A DNA stretch of 64,000 nt. It comes from Berberis thunbergii. Taxonomy: Eukaryota > Streptophyta > Magnoliopsida > Ranunculales > Berberidaceae. Below are positions 1 to 9,270 of this stretch, piece by piece (position 1 is the first letter of the stretch; each line of letters opens with the position of its first letter). Location of the stretch: the NCBI GenBank assembly GCA_003290165.1, contig QNQO01000551.1, positions 434,001 to 498,000 of the forward strand, given 5' to 3'. The position numbers were made by a program, and so were the translations under genes. The notes under the pieces were generated by a model that saw nothing but the letters and a program-made list of their open reading frames with translations, did not search any database and was not told the DNA's origin.

Positions 1-523
1 GTTGTTGCAGGTGTAGATTAATAAGAGTTTGTACATTATGTACATTCATCATCACAAAAATTATGTCGTTGCTTTCGTTCCCTTTTTTCCCTTGAAACAT
101 TATGTACATTCATCATCACAAAAATGTTTAGATCATTCAACATTTCTTTTAGCAAAAGGAAGTGAAAATGATACATTTTATTTTCTTTTGCTTGATCACC
201 AACATGGTGTTTCTTGTCTTTGTCACAATGAATTTCGAGTGCTCAGGCTAATGCATACATGATAAGATGCAATAAAAAGTCAGTTGATAGCAAAAAAAAA
301 AAATTCTATGTATACTTACCATGGCGTTTTTAAAACGCTATGGTAGAGTCTACCATAGCGTTTTTAAAACGCTATAAATAGTCTACCTACCATAGCGTTT
401 TTAAAACGCTATGATAGCCCTTGTTTCTATTATAGCGTCGATTATCATAGCGTTTATGAAACCGTTATGGTAGGATACCATATCGATTTTTAAACACTAT
501 TGATCAGAATTTTTCTTGTAGTG
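1..523. mobile_element. CACTA (En/Spm-type) transposon, one end
   Basis: The sequence at 508-523 is the reverse complement of CACTACAAGAAAAATT, the usual terminal inverted repeat of plant CACTA elements. Just inside it (about 325-500) are four or five subterminal repeats built on the palindrome AGCGTTTTTAAAACGCT, with CTACCATAGCG flanks. Such arrays are where the CACTA transposase binds in known families. The element breaks a retrotransposon gag frame exactly at 523/524. The other end lies left of the window, so the length and the 3 bp target duplication (expected AAA at 524-526) cannot be checked. No transposase frame is visible here, so it may be a non-autonomous copy or only its tail. Confidence 0.85.
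33..125. repeat. 29 bp direct repeat pair
   Basis: The same 29 bases occur at 33-61 and 97-125, 64 bp apart, and include the motif TACATTCATCATCACAAAA. They lie in the part that is probably inside the CACTA element ending at 523. The rest of 126-300 shows nothing recognisable. Confidence 0.8.
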
Positions 524-1094
524 AAATTGGATATGATTCTCCTGGACCTTGCTGTATGCCACCGATTTTCTTCCTCAACAAGATAATTTTGGAAGTTGGG
601 AAGAATTTATCTAGAAACACCTTCTTCATGCTCTCCCAAGAATATATTGTTCTGAAAGGTAGTTCATATAGCCAATCCTTAGCCCTATCAGCCAGAGAAA
701 AGGGGAATGCTATCAACTTTAGGATGTTCTCATCCACATTTATTGGCGTCATACTAGAGCATACAACTTCAAATTCCTTTAAATGTTTATTTGGATCCTC
801 CATAGAAAGACCATGATACTTCGGAATATGATGAAATAGGCTGGATTTCAACTCGAATGACTCTGTCTTGCCCTGCGCGGCTATTGGATATTGAATGCAC
901 AAGGGTGCGGCATTGTCCAAGGTGGATGCTGAAAGTTCTTTAATAGATTTATTGCCTCCCATGTCGAACTCTTCAGATTCAGGTTCAGAGCTAGATGTTT
1001 GTGGCTCTTTTGATTCTCTTCTTCGTCTTCTAAATGTTTTCTCAGGCTCTGAATCGTATTCTACTAAGTTTTCGCTGGATCTCCTATTGCGCAT
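524..1094 (-). pseudogene. Athila-like Ty3/gypsy gag, 3' part cut off by a CACTA insertion
   Basis: The minus-strand frame starts at the ATG near 1094 and codes for about 190 residues. An Arg/Ser-rich head (MRNRRSSENL) is followed by a retrotransposon gag domain recognisable by KYHGLSMEDPNKHLKEFEVV, AKDWLYELP, SWESMKKVFLDKFFPTSK and GESYPISL. Gag forms the particle that packages the element RNA. The frame runs into the CACTA terminus at 523, which adds a few foreign residues and a stop, so the gag is split. It lies 80 bp downstream of a tRNA-Asp-type primer site (1175-1192) and an LTR (1198-1891), which fixes the orientation and the lineage type. The remainder, including pol, should lie left of the window beyond the CACTA element. 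Confidence 0.85.
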
Positions 1095-1174
1095 GAACTA
1101 GTACCTGAGATAAAGATAGAAAGAAGAAAAAAAATAAATAAAAAAACTAATTAAGTAATCAACAACTTTTCTAA

Positions 1175-1192
1175 TCCCCGACAACAGTGCCA
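1175..1192 (-). other. primer binding site, tRNA-Asp type
   Basis: Read on the minus strand this is TGGCACTGTTGTCGGGGA. It differs at two positions from the site TGGCGCCGTTGCCGGGGA used by Athila-type elements for reverse-transcription priming. It sits next to the LTR end at 1198 and upstream of gag, as expected. Confidence 0.75.
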
Positions 1193-1197
1193 AAAAT

Positions 1198-1891
1198 TGA
1201 TGCGTTATTTTAGTAGCACACAACTTAATACCCTGCTTTGTGATTGTAGTATAGAGTAAGTAGGGATTGTTTTGGACCGGGGATTAGAGGGTTTGTCAAT
1301 TAACACTAATAATAACTAAAAGACAACTAACAACCTACTTAATTAAATAATGGGGGATTGGATTTTCTAAATTAAACTATGAAAATTACTATAAAGAAAA
1401 TAAAAATAAAGGGTGGTTGGTGACGAAGGGGGTGATTAGAGATGGGGATTGAGACGGGGGCTTATCGATGATGGTGGAGGCGATTGACTATTGCGAGGAG
1501 GAGGGGTCTGTGAGAATCGGGTTTGATTGGGTTTAGGGTTGATGATGGATGAAAGGTTGTATCTAGGTGTTGTGAAGGAGAAGAGGATAACGGCTAAGGG
1601 ACTGTTGCAATGATGGGTTAGGGCTTGTTGTGGAGGTTGTGGATGAAGAGGCTGTTGCTGGATGGATGGATGGTAAGCAAGGTATCATCCTTTTTATAAT
1701 TGTTTTCTACTTGGTTTCCTTGTTTGTGTGATTTCCTTATGCAACTAGTAGCTAATTTGCTTCACTTAGCTTCTATTTTAAAATCTTGTAATTGGAAACC
1801 TACACAAACACGAAAATAACAATTAGTACCATAATTAACAAGTAATAACTAAAAATATGGTACTAAAAATAGCCTAATTATGCCCCTATCA
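1198..1891 (-). repeat. 5' LTR of the Athila-like element
   Basis: On the minus strand it begins TGATAGGGGCATAATTAGG and ends with CGCATCA just before the primer site, giving TG...CA ends and about 694 bp. On its outer side a LINE coding sequence is abruptly interrupted, which supports the boundary at 1891. The expected 5 bp target duplication would be TTGAT (1892-1896). Its partner lies outside the window. Confidence 0.6.
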
Positions 1892-2940
1892 TTGATTAAA
1901 AGGGAAAGTCGTTTTATCCTTATACCTTTGATGAGGTCGTCAGATTCTGCCCAAGCGAAGAAATTTCGGATGGTGAAAAAATTTGTTACCACCTCTAGTA
2001 CATCATGTTTCTCAATATCCCAGTAATATTGGAAAAAAATGCATGAAATTCATTAGGATTAGGGGTTTTATGACTGCCCATCTCGAAGACAACAGCTTGA
2101 ATTTCTGTTTCATTTGGGATGGCAAGGAGACCCTCATTATCCTCCAATGTGATTACAGGGGTGAAAAAAATTCTCAAGGTTGGACTTGGAGCAAGAAGAT
2201 TGGACGATATTCCTGAAATATATGTTAAGAATATTTTCGATAGAAAATTGGTCGGATTGCCAAATGTTAGCATTATCCTTTAAGCAAAAAATTATGTTTA
2301 TTTTCCGACGAAACAAGGCAGTGAGATGAAATAATTTTGTATTCCTATCTCCATCTTTGAGCCAGGAACGCCCAGATTTGTTCCGGCAGAAGAGTTATTC
2401 TCTAGCAAAAAGTTATGAAATTTTTTTCAACACCGAGATAGCCAAAGCATTGTCCTTATAGGGGAGTTCATTCCAAAGTACATCAAGGGCCTTTTGGGTA
2501 TCCAAAATACAAAGGTGGATGTTTTTAAAATCCTTTTTTATTCCATTGCGACAAGAAATAACTAAGCTTTTTAGTTTTAAGATATAAATTGTAAGCATGA
2601 ATGTTATGTTGTCGCTGAGCAAGAAGAATTAACCAGATGGTGAAAGTTAGGATCCCTAGTCACATGGGAAAAAATCGGAAAGGTTTGGGACCCCTATGGG
2701 TGTTAGAGACAAGTTGGAGAGTGAGAACTTTATGGTCAAAAGCAGTAGTATGAATAGTAAGAGCTGTGGCAGAGGGAAAAAGATCCATCCACTCCGTAGT
2801 AACCAAGATGCGGTCAAGTTTAGCCTTGACCCTATTCTTATCCTGGCGTTTCTTGTTCCAGGTGAATTGTGAGCCATTGATAGGGAATTCCATAAGGTTG
2901 TGGTTTTAAATGAAAGTTCAGTAATGGCGAAGGTTCGATT
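1892..2940 (-). pseudogene. L1-type LINE ORF2 remnant (endonuclease end to start of reverse transcriptase)
   Basis: Several decayed minus-strand frames line up in the order of a plant L1 ORF2. At 2893-2660 the C-terminal part of the endonuclease is readable (FPINGSQFTWNKKRQ, AKLDRILVTTEWMDLFP, then a DHK motif). At 2622-2413 is the linker (KKDFKNIHL...). At 2273-1995 is the start of the reverse transcriptase (EIQAVVFEMGSHKTPNPNEF, the counterpart of the usual K-A-P-G-P-D-G-F block). Stops and frameshifts show it is dead. Reading continues towards 1892, where the Athila-like LTR interrupts it. The 5' end is lost near 2940, as is common for LINEs. Confidence 0.7.
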
Positions 2941-3198
2941 AGGGGTGGGGAACATTCCCGATCCATCACGTTCAGATTCGGACCGGTATGGTTTCGTTCC
3001 GTTTCAAAACATACCAACAAATTTTCTAACATTTTCATCCCGGTCCCAGACTGGTTGGAATTGGGATGAGACCATTACCATAAATGGTGTCCCAGTCTAT
3101 CTCGGACCATTCTGGTTACTATAATGAACCTACTTCAAACCCAAGCCCATGTTTACAATAGGATGTTTGTTAGGTGATCAATGAGATTCAGGCATTAT
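2941..3198. other. unclassified repeat-like stretch
   Basis: It begins with AGGGGTGGGGAACATTCCCG, like the outer ends of some hAT-type elements, and is followed by GGTTTCGTTCCG-like and CCCGGTCCC-like words. No matching far end was found nearby, so I leave it unclassified. No coding sequence is supported. Confidence 0.25.
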
Positions 3199-3500
3199 GA
3201 TTGGAAGGTGATAAATATAGGTTGTTGTGTTGTATATGAATTGTGTTTGGCAGGTGATAAATATAGGTTGTTATGTTCTAAAGTAGCTTAATTTTTTTTA
3301 CAATCAAAATGATTATCTGTTATGATTGGCAGATGATAAACATAGGTTGTATATAAAATTGATTATGTATATAAAATCTATTATGATCCAAATTGGCAGG
3401 TGGTAATCAAATTGATTGGCAGGTGATAAATACCAAATTGATTGGCAGGTGATGATCAAATTGATTATCTGCATATAAAATATGTTATGATTGGCATGTG
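3199..3500. repeat. degenerate short repeats of a TTGGCAGGTGATAAATATAGG unit
   Basis: The words GATTGGCAGGTGAT, AAATATAGGTTG and ATATAAAAT recur about seven or eight times with irregular spacing. This looks like slippage-type expansion. The remaining sequence from 3501 to 3856 has no recognised feature except a C-rich patch at 3599-3630. Confidence 0.6.
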
Positions 3501-3856
3501 TGTTTCTTTTTAAATGGGTTGGGCCTAGCATAGCTGAAATTTGAGGGTTTTAAATAAAAATTGTATTTGAAACAGGATTTGGGTTGGGGGATGGAGGGTT
3601 CCACCCCCCTCCCTCGCTTGTTTCCTCGCCAGTTAGACAATCCCTTTTCTTATAATAGCCTTGGGCCTAATGTTACAAGACTTTTAGGCCTAGCTTATTT
3701 CAGCTCGTGACTAATTTATACAATTGCTTCATCTAACAAAAATCAGTATCACCCACTATGTGATTTTCATTTTCAAGTAGTGTCATATTTTTTGAGATGC
3801 AAATTTGTAAAGTTGAATCATTTAGCAAAAATTAGTATCATTTACCAGATCATACT

Positions 3857-5133
3857 TGATGTAGTCAATTCCCATTCTCCTTTCTTACTGCTTACCTAGA
3901 CCTGCATTGTGAGACCCTGAGGTGAGGGTGAGGGTGAGGGTTAGAGCCCAACAGGCCGAGAGGGGTTGGACGAGCTACAAGGGAAATCATAGTCCCACAT
4001 AGCCTGGGTAGGGGAGGAGGATGATCCTTATATGTGCGGGCTTAGCTCCCCATTGTACAAACGCGTTTTAAAGCCGTGAGGGCCGGATGGTAGCCCAAAG
4101 TGGACAGTATCGATTTAGTGCGGGAGGGGGTCGTCACAGTTTGGTATCAGAGCCTGACCCAGCCAGAAGTATGCCACGTGGAGGTGGACCCTCGGGCAAT
4201 GTGGATGTTGTGCCTGTGTGGCCAATGAGGACGTTGGGCCTTAAGGGGGGTGGATTGTGAGACCCTGAGGTGAGGGTGAGGGTGAGGGCTAGAGCCCAAC
4301 AGACCCAATCGGCCGAGAGGGGTTGGATGAGCTACAAGGGGAATCATAGTCTCATATCGCCTGGTAGGGGAGGAGGATGATCCTTATATGTGCGGGGTCA
4401 GCTCCCCATTATACAGACGCATTTTAAAGCCGTGAGGGCCGAATGGTAGCCCAAAGCGGACAGTATCGGTACAGTGTGGGAGGGGGTCGTCACAGTTGCA
4501 TAGGTAGCAAACGTGATCCAAAGACCATTGTGTGGCGGCTGATGGCACTTCGATGCTTAAGTTAAATAAGGTTTAAGAGATGCTAAAAACTGTAAATTGG
4601 GATTTTGTAGCGTACTTCAAGTTCATCGACCTTATCTCATTTTTTATAGTGTAGGAGTCATTGTTCGGCTAAGCCTTTGGTGGCGTAGTTTAGTAAAGAG
4701 ATCTTGCTGGAGATCCTTCCTTAATTGGGAGCTGTCCATGTGGGATAGTTTCCCTACATGACTTGTGCTCCTAGATCTGTGGGAGAGGTTTCCCTTTTTT
4801 AGTGTTGCCCATGCAAGGAAGTTTCCTTGCCCGACTTATACTCTAATACATGTTTCCTAGTCAGATCCAATGTGTTGTTGGCCTGCCAGTCTTGGGTAGA
4901 TTTCTCAGATACTTGCCTTAGAGGTCTTACAAGTATTGGGCTTGACCGTGTGACGTGTGGGTTTAATGGCTTATTGCAACTAGGATCCGACTGCCTGGAT
5001 CCTGCCAATAATGGGCTTAGCTTTGTTCAGGCCTCACTAGATTGAGCACGCAATCGGGCCTGCTTCGTTTTGTTGATGAGATTATCTTGACACGTGTACA
5101 GTGCTGATCTAATGACGGTTTGATGTATCATCA
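3857..5133 (-). repeat. 3' LTR of the gag-protease element, carrying a TRIM
   Basis: On the minus strand the LTR begins TGATGATACATCAAACCG and ends GACTACATCA. It matches 12807-14307 along its whole length once the TRIM (3908-4496 plus 5 bp duplication) and the hAT element in the other LTR are removed. A hand comparison of 4811-4917 with the corresponding bases from 13166 gives 8 differences in 107, seven of them transitions. Confidence 0.85.
3908..4496 (+). mobile_element. TRIM (terminal-repeat retrotransposon in miniature)
   Basis: Direct repeats at 3908-4140 and 4256-4496 both start TGTGAGACCCTGAGGTGAGG and end TCGTCACAGT. A primer site TGGTATCAGAGC (4142-4153, initiator tRNA-Met type) follows the left repeat. 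A purine tract TTAAGGGGGG (4241-4250) precedes the right one. The target duplication TGCAT is present at 3903-3907 and 4497-4501. The sister LTR has the empty site at about 12853 (TGCAC), which proves the insertion came after the host element. The 115 bp interior has no coding capacity. A minus-strand relative lies at 31809-32493. Confidence 0.9.
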
Positions 5134-5148
5134 GCTACTCCCCCCCCA
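5134..5148 (-). other. polypurine tract next to the 3' LTR
   Basis: On the minus strand this reads CTGGGGGGGGAGTAGC directly upstream of the 3' LTR, where plus-strand DNA priming takes place in LTR retrotransposons. A diverged second copy of this stretch occurs at 9675-9697. Confidence 0.6.
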
Positions 5149-5298
5149 GTTAGTGGGTCGTCTTATCGATCCACTAGGTTATTTCATGAAGCTACTGTGC
5201 ACTCATGATGATTAAGTCTGAGTTGTTTCCTCGAGCGACGAGTTTCATTAATTGAGCGTGCACCACCTTGAAAGAAGAAAAGGCGGGAGTTCAATTTT

Positions 5299-5306
5299 CT
5301 ATATAG
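5299..5306 (+). promoter_or_regulatory. possible TATA box of the antisense ORF
   Basis: TCTATATAG lies about 120 bp upstream of the ATG at 5422. A similar arrangement (CTATATATC followed by an ATG) occurs at 9832-9871. This is motif evidence only. Confidence 0.3.
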
Positions 5307-5421
5307 GTCTCCTACCTGTAGAATGGAACTCTTCTACCCTTTTGATCTCAGAGATTCTACTTTAGCGTATGCGCTTTTGACTTTGCTTAGCCTTCGTATT
5401 TGAAAGCTTGTACTTTCTTTC

Positions 5422-7812
5422 ATGGCGGGTCAGAATCAGCTTCCTGATGAACTGTTCGCTAAGGGGCATAAGTTTTTTTAGGAGAGGTTGCTCTGTTAAT
5501 ATGATATGGAAGTCCTTCGTAAAACATATGGGATTCCTGATGATCTGGTGTTCTGCATTCTGGGCGTCGATTTCTCCTAATGGGTTTATCTATCTTTACC
5601 GAGGTATGCTTCAATCGGACATCCACTTTCCTGTTATCAAGGAAATCTGAGAGTTCCTGGCGTACCTCGATATTGCATCCGCTCAACTTGTGCCAAACAA
5701 GTACAAGACTATTATTGCCATTCTTATTAGGGCTAAGGACGTTGGTGTCCGAGTGTCTTCGAGGGCACTGCAATTGCTCACTTCTCCTCGGATAAATGAG
5801 CATGTTGTGTGTGTGCTGATGTCGCCAGACTATTTTGGTAAACTGCCCGATGATTTGAAATCATAGCAGAAGTTATGTTTCATGGCTCATGCGGAATCGA
5901 CGTACTTTGAGCTTACTGGTCGTCCGATTGAGCATGAATTTAGGCCACTGAGTGGTTTGACTTTTTTCGGTCTTGCTTGTGTTAATTGTGTATTAGATTG
6001 ACCCGTTGTGTTTTTTCAGGTAAATTCCCAACTTTGCCACTTTCTGCTAAAGATGAAGCCACTTTGGATGCGTTCCATGACATGCCTCGTCTAGAAGTGG
6101 AAGATGTCTTTAAGCCCTCTAATGTCAAGCGCACCAGCCTGTGGGCTTATTGGCACGTGGCTCCCACTCTTTTTCTAGTTAAGAAGCCCAAGCCTGAAGG
6201 TGTGTCTGCTTCGAAGAATAGGAAACTTCCCAAGATCAAGGTTCCATGCCCTTCGAGAAGGGCAAAAATAGATGAGGTGATTCCTTCTTCTGTGCACTTG
6301 AAGAGGTTTCGTGCTTTGCCTAGATCGGTCTGCAGACGCTTGGCTTCATTCAAAGAATGTGATGCTGTCTGGCAAGTGCTTGATGAAATTGTTGTTTCTC
6401 AGGGGCTCAAGTCGTGGCCCCTATTTCCCTTCCTGACTTGGAGAGAGAGTATCTGCAGATGCTTGGCATAGAGGATGTGACCAAATTGAGTACCAAGTAG
6501 GCGGAGTTTCTAAATCAAATGTTGTTGTAGGCGGGCTTGGAAACTTCGGATGGTCGTCCCTTTTCTATAAAGGACTTTGTGCTCCGTCTTTCTCCGTATT
6601 ATGGATTGTTAAAGAGTCATCTGATCGTCAATGTCATGGTGTAGGGTCCTCTTTTTGTCGCCTGTATTGTGCTTCATCTCATTCCCGTCCCCATATCCAA
6701 CTGACGACGGGTCCAATGAATAACTTGTTTTCTTCTTCTTCGTCAGCTGATGTTGTGTCGGCGTGTGAAAGAGAGCTGACTATTGCGGGTAAAAGGAAAG
6801 TTGTTGATGAGGGCCTTGATGCAGTGAAGACAACCAGGGGCTGTGTTGGGGTGATTCTGATGCAGGATAAGTCTGTTTGTTCCAGATGTAATAAGGATGA
6901 ACAACCAAGTTTGGCATTAGAAGGTTTACATCTCTTATGCTTCGAGGAAGCACATCAAAGGTGGAATGACTGGCTGACGAACTACGCTCCAAAGCTAGTG
7001 GGAGAGACACTAGGAGAGCATTTAGATAAAGGGCATAAACATTTTGTGTTGGGGATGTCATATCTGAATCAGTTGGCCGCAATTGGAATTGAAGTTGAGG
7101 CCATTCATGAGAGAGTATATACCATGGAGGAAGTCTTTGCAAACTTGCAAAAGTCATACTTTGGAACTCTTTACGAGATTGAGTCGTTGAAGAAGCAACT
7201 TGAAGTTTTCTTAGATCCTGGTCCATTAGGCCGGAGGCTCAGAAGGTTTGCTTAGATGCGTTTGAGTCCTACTTGGCGGGGGATGTGTCCGTGAGGGATC
7301 GATTTGAGATCGAACTGAACCTTGTCCATCTTGACTTGCAATTTTCTCGTGAGACTGTGGTTGGAGTGCAAGCTGAACTTTAGGTTTTGCAGGCTGAGGG
7401 GATCAAGGAGTCCAAGTGGATTGTCCGATGTCAGCAGTTGGAGGCCGAAGTTGAGTTCAATGCCAAGAATGCGTAGACCACTGGAGAGTGGTTCCTTTTG
7501 GTACAGAGTGAGCTAAATATTGTCAATGATAAGCTGGGTGTTGAGCAGTCCCAGACTGATAGGCTATTGAGCGAGCTAGAACGACTGGAGCGAGAGCTCG
7601 TCGAATCAAGAATACGCGAAGCGAAACTTCTCAAGTTCCAAGGCACGTTTGAGTTCAGTAGAGTCGTGCATGGAAGGTTGGAGTTGTTGCATCTGATGAA
7701 GGAAGAACATCCCAAATGGGATCTCTCCTATTATAAAAAGATTGCATATGCAGAGTTTGGAGTGGCCTCTGAATCACACGAAGAAGAAAGTGACCCTGAT
7801 GAAGGGGATTGA
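5422..7812 (+). pseudogene. antisense ORF of the Tat-type element ('putative gypsy type transposon' family), broken
   Basis: The plus-strand gene lies opposite to gag, between the tandem array and the 3' LTR. It starts MAGQNQLPDELF at 5422 and continues, with stops and frame changes, through YGIPDDLVFC, RGMLQSDIHFP and LAYLDIASAQLVPNKYKTI. A GT-AG intron is possible at about 5966-6019. Longer open stretches follow at 5986-6471 (KRTSLWAYWHV), 6716-7255 and 7498-7812. The last is a coiled coil (SELERLERELVESRIREAKL) with an acidic tail SHEEESDPDEGD. The overall look fits plant proteins labelled Transposase_28 (PF04195), which are known in such elements. Their function is not established, and a transposase role is not shown. 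The many stops mean this copy is inactive. A C-terminal relative lies at 20722-21452 on the other strand. Confidence 0.6.
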
Positions 7813-8369
7813 GAGGCAATACCTACAGATGTGTTTCGTGTTTCTTCCCCTGTTAAGCCTGGTTCGTTGTATTTGACTATGCCCTTAATAATGGGTGAAT
7901 CTTGTATTTTCTTTTCAGTTCGCAAATGAATAGTATTTTGCACATGTTTGTTTTCCATTATTTTTTCTGCTAGTTTTTACTTGCTTTGTCTTTTTTAACA
8001 TTAATTGTCAGACGAGAAGCTCTGCTAGGCTAGGAAGCTGTATGATTGATCCGCTATTGAGAGATTTGACTTCTTGTGCCACAATAGTTTGTGCAACTCT
8101 AGTTAGACTCCTTTACAGCGATCAGGGAATGTAATACACCCTATTGTTTGGAGGCTTGGTTGTCTGTTGAACTCACGGGTGTTGTTGTTGTTATAAGCGA
8201 ATTAGTCAGACTGTGGTCCCAGCAAGTGCACCGTTGTAGATGATTGGACAGTAGCCCTTGCGAGTTGTCTGAGTCGAGTTTCTGGAACTCTGACCGGACT
8301 TCTGACTCGGCTTTGTTTGCTATTCATATAATAGGCTTAATTGAACCGTGGGTTGTTATCGTCAGTTAT
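7813..8369. other. non-coding spacer inside the retrotransposon
   Basis: No coding frame is supported on either strand. The stretch leads from the end of the antisense ORF into the tandem array. Isolated words shared with the array (GACCGGACTTCTGACTCGGC and similar) suggest worn-out units. Confidence 0.4.
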
Positions 8370-9270
8370 GACTACCCAACCGAGGTTAGATTTCAGCGAC
8401 CATGGTGATCCTTGGCAAGCCATCTTGATCAGGCGTCGAGGGCACTGACTAGACTCCCACTTTCCAACCCATCTTGATCCGTTCGAGGTGGACTAGGAAT
8501 TGGAGCGAACCAGAAGTTATCATCTTCAGTCGTTCCGACTAAACTTTGGCCGGGGTTCAGTGATCATTGTCTATAGTTGACCATTGATCCCTAGCTAGCC
8601 ATCTTCACCACGCTACAAGAACCCTAATTAAGCTTCCACTTTCTAGGTCGTCGGAATCCCACGCAGCGAACTAGGCTTCAAGCAGACCAAAACCATCGTC
8701 ATCAGCGGCCACTAACTAAGCTTTGGTCGAGGTTCAGCGATCACTGTCTGCCTTCGAGTAGTGACCCCTGGCAAGCCATCTTAATCAGGCAACGAGAGAG
8801 CTGACTGGACTCCCACTTTCTAGGCCGTCGAAATCCGTTATTTGCGGACTAGGCGTCAAGCAGACCAGAAACCATCATCGTCAGTTGTCACCGACTAAGC
8901 TTTGGTCAGGTTCGGTTTCTATTGTCCATGTTTGGACAATGATCCCTAGTGAACTGTCTCGATCAGGCATCAAAGTGTTGACTAAGTTGCCACTCTCTAA
9001 ACCATTGACACCCGTTTAAGTTAACATACTGGGCATTAGAGCGCACCAGAAACTATCGTCATAGGTCGAAATCAACTAAGCTTTGATTAGGTTCGGCGAC
9101 CATTATCTATAGTTAGACAATGGTCCCTGGCAAGCCATCATTATTAGGTATTACAAATACTGACTAAGCTCCCACTTTTGAACCCATCATCGTCCGCTTT
9201 TGGAGGGCTAGGTGTTAGAACGGACAAGAAGCTATTGTAATCAGTCGGGGCTGACTAAGCTTTGGTCAGA
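8370..9270. repeat. tandem array of about 176 bp units inside an LTR retrotransposon
   Basis: Units can be phased on TTCAGCGA/TTCGGCGA at 8392, 8556, 8733, 8911 and 9092, with the last ending near 9270. Spacing is 164, 177, 178, 181 and about 179 bp. Each unit holds GATCCCTGGCAAGCCATCTT, a 'gactcccactttct' block, 'accagaaaccatcgtc' and 'gactaagctttggtcag'. The units are well diverged, so the array is old. Similar arrays in the 3' regions of Tat-lineage elements have been proposed as seeds of satellite DNA. Confidence 0.85.
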
